Positions 1 through 7,740 of a stretch of DNA of 64,000 nt are shown here, one piece after another; the first letter of the stretch is position 1; the number at the start of each line of letters is the position of its first letter. A program made the translations under genes and the position numbers. Source of the stretch: Pseudooceanicola sp050897975 (GTDB lineage Bacteria > Pseudomonadota > Alphaproteobacteria > Rhodobacterales > Rhodobacteraceae); NCBI RefSeq assembly GCF_050897975.1, contig NZ_JBPAXY010000005.1:248001-312000 (forward strand), in the 5' to 3' direction. Below the pieces are notes generated by a model. That model did no database searches. It was not told the origin of the DNA and saw only the letters and a list, made by a program, of their open reading frames with translations.

Positions 1-416
1 ATCGCCGCCCAGGCGACCGGCAGCACGAACTCGGGCCAGGGTGCTGCGGGAAAGCCGAAGCCCAGGAAGGCCAGGGTCACCGTGGCCGGGTTCACCACGT
101 TGCGACCCCAGCCCCCGAAGACCAGCTCGCCCATGACCATGCCAAAGCTGATGCCCAGCACCAGCCGCAGCAGCCCCAGATCCTCGGGCGCCAGCATGGC
201 CACGGCCAGGGCGCTGAGGGCGCCGGCGAAACTGGGGGGCTGGGCGCGGGCGATCATGAAGATCAGATGCCACAGCCCCGAGACCAGCAGGGTCAGCGCC
301 AGCCGTCCCGCCGCCGCGATGCCGCCGTACCACAGCCAGGCCAGGGCCAGCGGCATCAGCGCCACCAGCAACAGCAGGGCCACGGTTTCCCGATCCCACA
401 GGCCGCGCATCCTCAT
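1..416 (-). CDS. NqrB/RnfD-family membrane subunit (partial, 5' part only)
   Basis: The reading frame starts at the ATG at 416 (reverse strand) and runs off the left edge, so only about 138 N-terminal residues are visible. They are strongly hydrophobic, with several transmembrane segments, and contain GELVFGGWGRNVVNPATVTL, the Gly/Asn/Pro signature of NqrB and RnfD subunits. These subunits carry covalent FMN and build the membrane part of Na+- or H+-translocating oxidoreductases. The start overlaps the stop of the upstream NqrA-like gene by 4 bases (ATGA), so the two are translationally coupled. The N-terminus is shorter than that of classical NqrB. The FMN-attachment threonine lies outside the window. 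NqrB is preferred over RnfD because of the NqrA-like neighbour. Confidence 0.72.
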   Translation of the reverse strand, partial: MRMRGLWDRETVALLLLVALMPLALAWLWYGGIAAAGRLALTLLVSGLWHLIFMIARAQPPSFAGALSALAVAMLAPEDLGLLRLVLGISFGMVMGELVFGGWGRNVVNPATVTLAFLGFGFPAAPWPEFVLPVAWAA

Positions 417-1696
417 GTCCCCTCCCCTTCCTCGGCCGCGATCCGGTCCAGCGCGCCGCGCAACAGCGCCGCCAGGCGCGGCTCGGCGCCGGTGACGTAA
501 TCGGCCAGGGCCAGATCCTCTTCCAGCAGGGTCAGCCCGCCCAGCTTGTCCAATGTCTCATCATCGCCCGCCGACAGGGCCCGCAGCAGGGCCATCCCCG
601 GCAGGGCGCCGCCCAGGGCCTGATCCAGCGCCGCCGTGGGGATCAGCGGCAGGGGCCGCGCGGCGCGGCTGAGGGCGGCGCGGAACCAGTGGCCCCGGGG
701 CGCCCCGTGGTGATGGGGCAGCACCGACAGCTGCCGGTCGCGTGGCGCCAGCCAGACCGCCCGCCGCCCATCCAGGGCCGAGCCCGACAGCAGGTCGTGA
801 GGCCCCGGCAGGGTCAGCCCGTGGCACAGGCCCGCCAGATGCGCCCCCTCCTGGCAGCGCAGCAGCCGCGCCTCGCTCAACGCCGGACCGGTGACCGCAA
901 CGGTGCGCAGCGCGGGCCGCAGGCCGGTGGCCAGCAGCGCGCCCAGATCGGCGACGTCCTCGGCATGGATGTCCCACACCGGGGCCGCGACCGAGGCCGG
1001 GTGATGATGGTGCAGCACATGACCCGCCAGCCCCTGGGGATGGCGCGGCCCGCTGTGCAGGATCCGCAGGCGCCCCTCGACCGCGCCGGGCCCGGCCAGG
1101 GCGGCGCCGCGCGGTTGGCACAGATAGATCGGCCCCTCGGTCAGATGGCCGAGCGCCGCCAGCCCGCGCATCAGATCTTCGCCCCGCCCCTCAAGCATGG
1201 CGAGGGGATCGGGGGCCAGGGGGCGGCTGTCGGCGGCCATGACCAGGATCGCGGCGGGCACCGCCGCGGGCCCGGGCATATGGCCGAAGGGCCGCGCCCG
1301 CAGCTGGCGCCACAACCCGCTGTCCTGCATCAGGCGGCGCAGCGCGGCGGCATCGCCCGCGGTGGCGGCGGCGGTGTCATGGGTCTGCACCTCGCCGCCC
1401 GCATCGCGGAACAGCACGATCTCGTGCAGCTGTCGGCCCGGGCCCAGATGCACCTTGGCCACCCGGCCCGGCATCGGCGCCACCAGGGCGATCTCGGGAT
1501 GGTCGCGCAACCGCGCCACCGGGGCGCCCCCGGCCACCGCCTCGCCCTCGCGCACCAACAGGTCCAGGCGCAGCGCCTCGCCATGCCCGGGCACGATCGC
1601 GGCCTCTTCGGTCCAATGCTCGCGCACCGCAACAGAGCCCAGTGGCGCCGAAGGCACCGCCAGGTTCAATCCCGATTGTAGCAGCTGCGACAGCAT
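413..1696 (-). CDS. NqrA-like subunit of an Nqr-type oxidoreductase
   Basis: A 427-residue protein resembling NqrA of the Na+-translocating NADH:quinone reductase. Visible NqrA-type features are the N-terminal GLNLAVPSAP, a biotinyl-lipoyl-like segment (VAPMPGRVAKVHLGPGR, about residues 72-88), and the conserved-type block around SGLWRQLRARPFGHMPGP followed by AILVMAADSRPLAPDP. The sequence is divergent: classical NqrA is about 446 residues with better conserved motifs. It is followed by an overlapping NqrB-like gene and preceded, divergently, by a multiheme cytochrome c. A GGAGGGAG ribosome-binding site lies just before the ATG. The electron donor is unknown, and assignment as a true Na+ pump is inference. 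Confidence 0.72.
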   Translation of the reverse strand: MLSQLLQSGLNLAVPSAPLGSVAVREHWTEEAAIVPGHGEALRLDLLVREGEAVAGGAPVARLRDHPEIALVAPMPGRVAKVHLGPGRQLHEIVLFRDAGGEVQTHDTAAATAGDAAALRRLMQDSGLWRQLRARPFGHMPGPAAVPAAILVMAADSRPLAPDPLAMLEGRGEDLMRGLAALGHLTEGPIYLCQPRGAALAGPGAVEGRLRILHSGPRHPQGLAGHVLHHHHPASVAAPVWDIHAEDVADLGALLATGLRPALRTVAVTGPALSEARLLRCQEGAHLAGLCHGLTLPGPHDLLSGSALDGRRAVWLAPRDRQLSVLPHHHGAPRGHWFRAALSRAARPLPLIPTAALDQALGGALPGMALLRALSAGDDETLDKLGGLTLLEEDLALADYVTGAEPRLAALLRGALDRIAAEEGEGT

Positions 1697-1920
1697 TCTC
1701 CCTCCACAGTCAATTCACCCTCGGAAGGGGCCTATGCCGACTAAAGCACAACTTTGCAAAAACACTGCCGATTCCGCCCGAAAATTAAAAAGGGCTTTTG
1801 TGACATAGGTTTGTTTGAGTGTTTTTTCGCCACATTCACATTCCCGTCATTGCCCGGAGGCTATCCCACGGTATCATTCAGGCCATAGCCGAATTCACAG
1901 CCATAAGCCGGGATAAGCCA
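1697..1920. promoter_or_regulatory. divergent, locally AT-rich promoter region between NqrA-like gene and cytochrome c
   Basis: These 224 bases separate two divergent genes and hold the most AT-rich stretch in the left part of the window (about 1740-1830, with runs such as aaaattaaaaa and gttttttcgcc). That fits back-to-back promoters. I see no clear FNR, NnrR or CRP palindrome; the nearest is the half-site-like TTTGTGACAT near 1797-1806. The cytochrome frame is open back to 1819, but the signal peptide begins at 1921, so I treat the upstream part as untranslated. Confidence 0.4.
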
Positions 1921-3093
1921 ATGCGTGGGAAAATCATCGCCGTTTCACCGGTCCTCGCCCTGCTGGCCGCCTGTTTCCTGACGGGGACATCGGCGGCCCA
2001 GGCCCAGGATGCAACCGCCACCGACAGCGACGGCGCGATCACGCCCTTCGTGCTGCCCGACGCAGGCCCCTTCGAGCCGAAATCCCTGGGCGAGCAGAAC
2101 ACCGCGGCGATCACCGCCTGGCTGAAGGGCGGCCATGCCGATGCCACCGCCGAGGCCTTCACCCATTGGAACGAAGAGGGCGAAGTGCCGCCCAACTGCT
2201 CGGTCTGTCACGCGGGCGCGGGCTTCCGCAGCTTCCACGGGCTGGACGGCAGCGCGCCGGGCCTGCCCGAGTCGCCGCTGCCCACCGGCGGCGTGGTGGA
2301 TTGCGAGACCTGCCACAATGACGGGCTGGCCTCGATCGCCGAGATCACCCTGCCCTCGGGCGTGGTGCACCCGGTGGTCGGCGTCGAAGCGGCCTGCATG
2401 ACCTGTCACCAGGGCCGCGCGGCGGGCGCCACGGTCGAGGCCGCCACCGCCTCGAAACCCGACGACACCCCCGATGCCGAGCTGCGCTTCGTCAACCCGC
2501 ACTATGCCACCGCCGCCGCCAGCTGGCTGGGCGGCTATGGCGGCGCCGGGGTGCATTACCCGGGCAAGACCTATTCGGGCCGCTTCTTCCATGCCCGCCC
2601 GGTGGCCTCTTGCGTCTCGTGCCACAACCCGCACAGCCTGGAGGTGAAGGTCGAGACCTGCACCACCTGCCACGACGCCGACAGCCCGCGCGCGATCCGC
2701 ATCCGCAAGCAAAGCTATGACGGCTCGGGCAATCTGGCCGTCGGCATCCGCTCGGACATCGAGGCCAACGCCCGCCTGCTGATGGAGACGCTGGTGGCCT
2801 ATACCTCCGAGGTGGCCGGGACGGCCCTCGTCTTCGAGGCGCATTACCCCTACTTCTTCGCCGATACCAACGGCGACGGGGTGGCCGATCAGGCCGAGGG
2901 CCGCGCCGTCACCTATGCGGCCTGGACGCCCCGGTCGCTGCGCGCCGCCTACAACTGGAAACTGGTCACCGCCGATCCGGGCATCTATGCGCATAACCCG
3001 CATTACGCGCTGGAGCTGCTTTACGACTCGATCGAGGATCTGGCCGGGGCCACCGACAGTGTCGATTTCGACACCCTGAACATCCTGCGCTGA
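1921..3093 (+). CDS. periplasmic pentaheme c-type cytochrome
   Basis: The protein has 390 residues from the ATG at 1921, chosen because a clear Sec signal peptide starts there (MRGKIIAVSPVLALLAACFL, cleavage near AAQAQ). Five CXXCH haem-attachment motifs are visible at about residues 93, 128, 159, 231 and 247 (CSVCH, CETCH, CMTCH, CVSCH, CTTCH). Many additional histidines could act as distal ligands. The C-terminal third has no haem motif but carries DTNGDGVAD, an EF-hand-like calcium loop. It is divergent from the NqrA/NqrB-like genes, so it may exchange electrons with that membrane complex (inference). I do not recognise a named enzyme such as NrfA or Otr. Confidence 0.85.
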   Translation: MRGKIIAVSPVLALLAACFLTGTSAAQAQDATATDSDGAITPFVLPDAGPFEPKSLGEQNTAAITAWLKGGHADATAEAFTHWNEEGEVPPNCSVCHAGAGFRSFHGLDGSAPGLPESPLPTGGVVDCETCHNDGLASIAEITLPSGVVHPVVGVEAACMTCHQGRAAGATVEAATASKPDDTPDAELRFVNPHYATAAASWLGGYGGAGVHYPGKTYSGRFFHARPVASCVSCHNPHSLEVKVETCTTCHDADSPRAIRIRKQSYDGSGNLAVGIRSDIEANARLLMETLVAYTSEVAGTALVFEAHYPYFFADTNGDGVADQAEGRAVTYAAWTPRSLRAAYNWKLVTADPGIYAHNPHYALELLYDSIEDLAGATDSVDFDTLNILR

Positions 3094-3141
3094 GGGGCGC
3101 GCGGCCCCGCCGGGCCGCCCCCCTTCTGACGGAACCAGATC

Positions 3142-3171
3142 AGGCGCCGCCCCCGGGGTGGCGCCTTTTTT
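3142..3171 (+). terminator. rho-independent terminator after the pentaheme cytochrome
   Basis: A 7-bp stem AGGCGCC (3142-3148) and GGCGCCT (3160-3166) is followed by a run of T to 3171, 49 bases after the cytochrome stop codon. Confidence 0.85.
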
Positions 3172-3327
3172 CGGGCCCGTCCCTTTTGCGCCCCCCGCCC
3201 CCGGCCCGCGACAGCCCCCTTTACCTGTCTCAAACTGACGTCTTGCGTCCGCCCGGGGGGCTTTGCGATAGTTACCCTTGGGTCACCCATTCCGCTGGCG
3301 GGGACCCACGCCAAGGGAGGAGCCAGC

Positions 3328-4278
3328 ATGACAGCCAATGACCACGCGCATGTCTCTCGCGTGATGCAGACCGTCACCTGTGACGCCGCCGCCGCGCGCT
3401 CGCGCCTGGCGGCCTCGTGGCAGCGCTCTTTCGCGCGCCACAGGCTGGACCCGGCGGCGCCCGCGCCCACGGAACGGCACACCGCGCGGCTGGCGCTTCA
3501 GGAAGAAATGCTGGGCCGACTGCTGCATGTGGCCAGCCCGCGCCTGGACGAGCTGTTTCAGGCCATCGGCCAAAGCGGCCACGGGGTGTTCCTGACCGAC
3601 GCGCGCGGGCTGATCCTGCGCGCCCGGCAACGCGACGGCGACGCCGAGGGATTCAGCCAGGCGGGCCTGGTGGCAGGCGGCGACTGGAGCGAAGAGGCCC
3701 AGGGCACCAATGGCATCGGCACCTGCCTGACCGAGAAACGCCCGCTGATCATCCACCGCGACCAGCATTACCTGGCGCGCAATACCGCCATGAGCTGTAT
3801 CGACGCGCCGGTCTTTGACCATCAGGGCGCGCTGATCGCGGCGCTGGACGTCTCCTCGGCCCGTGCCGAAAGCGACGGGTTCAACCAGCTGATTGGCGCC
3901 GTGGTGGGCACCATCGCGACCAAGATAGAAACCGATCTGTTCCGCGACATCTACGCCGACCGTCAGGTGGTCCTGGTGGGCGACGACCGCTCGGGCGCCT
4001 CGCTGCTGGCGGTGGATGGGGACGGCCTGGTGGTCGGCGCCACGCGCAGCGCGCGGATCCATTGCGGGCTGGCGCGCGAAGGGGCCCTGCGCCCGGTGCC
4101 GCTGCGCGACGTGCTGGGCGAGACCGCCGAAGGCCTGTCGGGGGCGGAAAAGGCGGCGTTGAAACGGGCGCTGGCGCGCTCGGGCGGCAATGTCTCGGCC
4201 GCCGCCCGCGCCCTGGGCATCGGCCGCGCCACCCTCTATCGCCGGATGAAACGTCTGGGGCTGTCGGGCGGCGACTGA
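3328..4278 (+). CDS. AcoR-like regulator with GAF and Fis-type HTH but no AAA+ domain
   Basis: The 316-residue protein has a GAF-type sensor region typical of AcoR regulators (about residues 70-215, including GTNGIGTCLTEKRPLIIHRD and a conserved-type SCIDAPVFD). A C-terminal Fis-family helix-turn-helix follows (about 268-310, SGGNVSAAARALGIGRATLY). In AcoR and related activators a sigma-54 AAA+ ATPase sits between these parts; here only a short linker of about 55 residues is present. It should therefore act without sigma-54. It lies directly upstream of an aldehyde dehydrogenase gene in the same direction, so that gene is the likely target. AGGGAGGAG precedes the ATG. A TGTCTCA half site at 3226-3232 suggests autoregulation. 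Confidence 0.85.
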   Translation: MTANDHAHVSRVMQTVTCDAAAARSRLAASWQRSFARHRLDPAAPAPTERHTARLALQEEMLGRLLHVASPRLDELFQAIGQSGHGVFLTDARGLILRARQRDGDAEGFSQAGLVAGGDWSEEAQGTNGIGTCLTEKRPLIIHRDQHYLARNTAMSCIDAPVFDHQGALIAALDVSSARAESDGFNQLIGAVVGTIATKIETDLFRDIYADRQVVLVGDDRSGASLLAVDGDGLVVGATRSARIHCGLAREGALRPVPLRDVLGETAEGLSGAEKAALKRALARSGGNVSAAARALGIGRATLYRRMKRLGLSGGD

Positions 4279-4348
4279 CTCCGCCCGCCCCCTGCCCCCC
4301 TCCTCGGGCGAGGCGGATCGGCGCCGTGCAGGCGCGACCCGGGCCAAG

Positions 4349-4368
4349 GTGTCTCAGCGCTGAGACAC
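4349..4368. promoter_or_regulatory. perfect 20-bp palindrome, probable operator of the GAF-Fis regulator
   Basis: GTGTCTCAGCGCTGAGACAC reads identically on both strands. It sits between the regulator gene (ends 4278) and the aldehyde dehydrogenase (starts 4490), about 120 bases upstream of the latter. Perfect 20-bp dyads are typical of Fis-type HTH activator sites. Assignment to this regulator rests on position. Confidence 0.7.
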
Positions 4369-4489
4369 AATTGCCCCGTCGCCGCCTTGCCCCCCGCTGA
4401 CAGGCCCCGCCCGAAGGTGCCAGATCTCTGTCATCGGCGCCCCCTCCGGGGCCCGCCGGTCCGATTTCGACAGATGGAGGAGACCTGTC

Positions 4490-6007
4490 ATGAACGAGAT
4501 GAGCCAACCCGACCTGAGCCGCACTTCGCCGTTCCAGACCCGCTATGACAACTTCATCGGCGGCCGCTTCGTGGCCCCCGTGGGCGGCGCCTATTTCGAC
4601 AACATCACGCCGATCACCGGCGAGGTGGTCTGCGAGGTGGCCCGCTCCGCCGCGGCGGATGTCGAGCTGGCGCTGGATGCCGCCCATATGGCCAAGGACG
4701 CCTGGGGCCGCACCTCGGCCACCGAACGCGCCAACACGCTGCTGAAGATCGCCGACCGCCTGGAAGAGAACCTGGACCTGCTGGCCCGGGCCGAGACCTG
4801 GGACAACGGCAAGCCGATCCGCGAGACGACCCTGGCCGACATCCCGCTGGCGGTGGACCACTTCCGCTATTTCGCCGGGGTGCTGCGCGCCCAGGAAGGC
4901 AATATGTCGGAGATCGACGCCGACACCGTCGCCTACCACTATCACGAGCCCCTGGGCGTCGTGGGCCAGATCATCCCCTGGAACTTCTCGATCCTGATGG
5001 CGGCCTGGAAACTGGCCCCCGCCCTGGCGGCCGGCAACTGCATCGTGCTGAAACCCGCCGAACAGACCCCCGCCGCGATCATGGTGCTGATGGACCTGAT
5101 CGCCGACCTGCTGCCCGCGGGCGTTCTGAACATCGTCAACGGCTTTGGCGGCGAGGTGGGCGCGGCCCTGGCCAGCTCTTCGCGCATCGCCAAGATCGCC
5201 TTCACCGGCTCGACCGAGACGGGGCGGAAGATCATGCAGGCGGCGACCGAGAACCTGATCCCGGTCACGCTGGAACTGGGCGGCAAGTCCCCCAACATCT
5301 TCTTCAGCGATGTCATGGCCGAGGATGACGCCTTCCTCGACAAGGCGGTCGAGGGCTTTGTCCTCTTTGCCTTCAACCAGGGCGAGGTCTGCACCTGCCC
5401 GTCGCGCGCCCTGATCCAGGAAGACATCTACGAAGAGTTCATCAAGCGCGCCATCGCCCGGGTCGAGGCCATCCAGCGCGGCGACCCGCGCGACATGGAA
5501 ACCATGGTGGGTGCCCAGGCGTCGCGCGAGCAGCAGGAAAAGATCCTGTCCTACCTGACCATCGGGGTCGAGGAAGGCGCCGAGGTGCTGACCGGCGGCA
5601 AGGCCGCGCAGGTCGAAGGACTGGATGGCGGCTACTACATCGAACCGACGATCCTGAAGGGCCACAACAAGATGCGCGTCTTCCAGGAAGAGATCTTCGG
5701 CCCGGTCGTTTCGGTCTGTACCTTCAAGACCGAGGAAGAGGCGCTGGAGATCGCCAATGACACGATGTACGGCCTGGGCGCCGGTGTCTGGACCCGCGAT
5801 GCCAACCGTTGCTACCGGGTGGGCCGCGCCATCCAGGCGGGGCGTGTCTGGGTGAACAACTATCACGCCTACCCCGCCCACGCGGCCTTTGGCGGCTACA
5901 AGCAATCGGGCATCGGGCGCGAGAACCACAAGATGATGCTGGACCACTACCAGCAGACCAAGAACATCCTGATGTCCTACAACCCCAACAAGCTGGGCTT
6001 CTTCTGA
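4490..6007 (+). CDS. NAD-dependent aldehyde dehydrogenase (ExaC/AcoD type)
   Basis: The protein has 505 residues, the usual length of the family, and oxidises aldehydes to acids with NAD(P)+; the acetaldehyde-type subgroup is most likely. The catalytic Cys is at about residue 301 in NQGEVCTCPSR, the general-base Glu at about 262 in LELGGKSPN, and the cofactor-loop motif is FTGSTETG. The family C-terminal stretch is GGYKQSGIGRENH. GGAGGAG lies 7 bases before the ATG. The upstream AcoR-like regulator and the 20-bp palindrome suggest induction by an alcohol or acetoin-type signal. No alcohol dehydrogenase lies beside it, so the physiological aldehyde is not evident. Confidence 0.93.
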   Translation: MNEMSQPDLSRTSPFQTRYDNFIGGRFVAPVGGAYFDNITPITGEVVCEVARSAAADVELALDAAHMAKDAWGRTSATERANTLLKIADRLEENLDLLARAETWDNGKPIRETTLADIPLAVDHFRYFAGVLRAQEGNMSEIDADTVAYHYHEPLGVVGQIIPWNFSILMAAWKLAPALAAGNCIVLKPAEQTPAAIMVLMDLIADLLPAGVLNIVNGFGGEVGAALASSSRIAKIAFTGSTETGRKIMQAATENLIPVTLELGGKSPNIFFSDVMAEDDAFLDKAVEGFVLFAFNQGEVCTCPSRALIQEDIYEEFIKRAIARVEAIQRGDPRDMETMVGAQASREQQEKILSYLTIGVEEGAEVLTGGKAAQVEGLDGGYYIEPTILKGHNKMRVFQEEIFGPVVSVCTFKTEEEALEIANDTMYGLGAGVWTRDANRCYRVGRAIQAGRVWVNNYHAYPAHAAFGGYKQSGIGRENHKMMLDHYQQTKNILMSYNPNKLGFF

Positions 6008-6492
6008 GGCCCGCCTGACAAGACGCGGCCCCGTCGGGCGCGGTTGGTTCCCGGGTGGCGCCCCCTGAGCACCGCCACCCGGGCCACCGGCCCGGTCCAT
6101 TCCCGGCGGGACGCAACGGCCGGGCTGCCTCCACGTCCCAAGAGAGGCGGCCCGGCCACCCCGTTTGAGATCGCATCGCCGTCCTCCCTGCGATGCGTCG
6201 CATGTCCCCGGCCCGGACGCGCAGGCCCCGGACATGCCCGGCCAGGCCCGCCCCGCCCCCCCTCGGCGACCCGTGGGCGGGCCTGCCGGAGCAAAGGCAA
6301 AGACCGGCGCAGCCCGCGCCGGTCTTTTGCCTTCCCCTCCCCTCGGGGCCAGGCCCCTGCCTCCCGTGATTGACGGCCCCCGCCCCCCTAGGGGAGCAGG
6401 GACCCGGACCGCCGGTCGGACGGTGAGAGAGAGAAGACCGGCGCCCCTTCGCTATGCCCGCGCCGCGCCCTCTCGGGCCGGCCCGGCGCGGG
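6008..6492. other. 485-base intergenic region between convergent genes
   Basis: Between the aldehyde dehydrogenase and the convergent cyclophilin-like gene there is very GC-rich DNA with several short dyads and one strong bidirectional terminator (listed separately). The open frames across it have no initiation signals or recognisable domains. I see no gene. Confidence 0.6.
6294..6335. terminator. bidirectional terminator hairpin
   Basis: AGACCGGCGC (6301-6310) pairs with GCGCCGGTCT (6316-6325). The flanking AAGGCAA and TTTTGCCTT extend the dyad and give a U-tract in both directions, between two convergent transcription units. Confidence 0.75.
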
Positions 6493-6945
6493 TCACTCTG
6501 CCCGTTCGAACCGGGCGGTCACCGGGCCGTCTTGCAGCAGCGCGTCCAGCGCGCCGTCAAAGGCCCCCAGCCGGACCAGCCCCCGCGAGGAGGAGAAGGG
6601 CTTGTAGAAGATCGCCAGGTTGCCCCAGGGCGCGTAAAGGGTGATGTCGCCGGTCTCTGGCTTGTAGGCGGCAGGCGCCCCGGTGGTGTCCAGCTTGCGC
6701 GGCAGATCCGCCACCTTCTCGATCCCGTGGTAATCGCTCAGCTCCAGCTCGAGCGGCAGCAGGGCAGCGAAGTCGCGCCCCGCCGGGCTGTCGTCCAGCG
6801 TGGCGGAAAGCACCGTCGCGCCGACGGTCACTGTGATCTTGGTCATGTCAGCCTCTTTCGTAGCTTGGGCCGTGGCAGGGGCCACCGAAGACAGGCTCAG
6901 CAGGCCGATCAGGGCCAGCCCGGCGGTCAGGGCGCGTCGTCTCAT
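6493..6945 (-). CDS. secreted cyclophilin-like fold protein
   Basis: About 150 residues from the ATG at 6945, chosen because AAGGAGA lies 7 bases upstream and a signal peptide follows (MRRRALTAGLALIGLLSLSS, cleavage near ATAQA). The mature part resembles the bacterial cyclophilin_like family (beta-rich, about 115 residues): ITVTVGATVLSATLDDSPAG, then LELSDYHGIEKVADLP and GDITLYAPWGNLAIFYKPF. These proteins have the cyclophilin fold without proven prolyl isomerase activity. The gene is divergent from a cupin gene. A 26-base element 74 bases upstream recurs near the other genes of this cluster, so it probably belongs to the same LysR regulon. Function unknown. Confidence 0.75.
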   Translation of the reverse strand: MRRRALTAGLALIGLLSLSSVAPATAQATKEADMTKITVTVGATVLSATLDDSPAGRDFAALLPLELELSDYHGIEKVADLPRKLDTTGAPAAYKPETGDITLYAPWGNLAIFYKPFSSSRGLVRLGAFDGALDALLQDGPVTARFERAE

Positions 6946-7018
6946 CCCGGCAATCTCCTTCAGGGTCAGTCTAGCATGTAGCCGCCTTTCCGCACGGGGG
7001 AAGAGCCCGCAGGAAACT

Positions 7019-7044
7019 GCCACTCATGAGGGGGCCTCATCAAT
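7019..7044 (-). promoter_or_regulatory. LysR-type operator, copy A
   Basis: Read on the reverse strand this begins ATTGATGAGGCCCCCTCATG and continues AGTGGC. The core ATGAGG-N3-CCTCAT has the T-N11-A layout of LysR boxes. It matches copy C at 22 of 26 bases and lies 74 bases upstream of the cyclophilin-like start, in that gene's orientation. Confidence 0.72.
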
Positions 7045-7160
7045 CGCCGCAGCGCCCCTGCGGGGCCCTCCGCCCGATGCCTCGGGCGGCGGTCATGTCG
7101 GGACCCTGCCGGGCGCGCCCTTCCGCGTTCCGCGCCGCGACCGGCGGCATACGCACGCGC

Positions 7161-7180
7161 ATTGATGAGGCGCGCTCATG
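7161..7180 (+). promoter_or_regulatory. LysR-type operator, copy B
   Basis: ATTGATGAGGCGCGCTCATG matches copy A at 18 of 20 bases. Arms ATGAG and CTCAT again give T-N11-A spacing. It lies about 114 bases upstream of the cupin start at 7294. Confidence 0.72.
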
Positions 7181-7293
7181 GACGTCTCCGGCGCCCCGGT
7201 CATTAACCCCGCCGCCGCAGGCCCCATCTTGTCTCGCACAGGCCCGCATCCCCCGGGTCGGGACCTCGGGTCCCCGACATGAAGGAGACGACA

Positions 7294-7740
7294 ATGAAAC
7301 TCGCCCCCCTCGCCCTTGCCGCTACCATCGCCCTGCCGGGCCTGGCTTCGGCGCAATCGTTGCAGATCACCCGCGCCGAGGATCGCCCCGGCATGATCGG
7401 CAGCGCCGAGACCTTCGCGGGCACCGCCTATGTGGCCCCGGTGGTCCCGCCCGAGATCGCCGGCGTCAGCATCGGCGAAGTGACCTTCCTGCCCGGCGCC
7501 CGGTCCGCCTGGCACACCCATGACGAAGGCCAGATGCTGATCGTCACCAAGGGCACAGGCTGGGTGCAGGAACGGGGCCAGCCGAAGCAGATCATGCGCG
7601 CCGGGGATGTGGTCTGGGCGCCGCCGGGGGTCGATCACTGGCACGGCGCCACCGACGCCACCTCGGTGACCCATTACGCCGTGCAAAAGGGCGTGACCTG
7701 GGGCGAGCTGGTCACGGACGAAGACTATGCGGCCGACTAA
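7294..7740 (+). CDS. secreted cupin, manganese hydroxynitrile-lyase-like family
   Basis: A single-domain cupin of 148 residues. The start at 7294 is preferred over the in-frame ATG at 7279 because AAGGAGA precedes it and a signal peptide follows (MKLAPLALAATIALPGLASA). Metal-ligand motif 1 is WHTHDEGQ, and motif 2 includes PPGVDHWHG. This is the His/His/Gln/His arrangement of the small cupins related to the Granulicella (R)-hydroxynitrile lyase. A second cupin with the same ligands lies at 11368. Its stop overlaps the next gene by 14 bases, indicating an operon. Substrate unknown; lyase, isomerase or oxygenase chemistry are all possible. Confidence 0.82.
   Translation: MKLAPLALAATIALPGLASAQSLQITRAEDRPGMIGSAETFAGTAYVAPVVPPEIAGVSIGEVTFLPGARSAWHTHDEGQMLIVTKGTGWVQERGQPKQIMRAGDVVWAPPGVDHWHGATDATSVTHYAVQKGVTWGELVTDEDYAAD

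Larger units (their letters stand above)
6946..7293. promoter_or_regulatory. divergent control region with two LysR-type operators
   Basis: The 348-base gap between the divergent cyclophilin-like and cupin genes contains two 20-base copies of the same element in opposite orientations (7025-7044 reverse, 7161-7180 forward). Each points toward the gene on its side. No other gene is supported here. Confidence 0.7.

Noticed and set aside
3881..6235. 784-codon reverse frame
   Set aside because: Antisense to the GAF-Fis regulator and aldehyde dehydrogenase.
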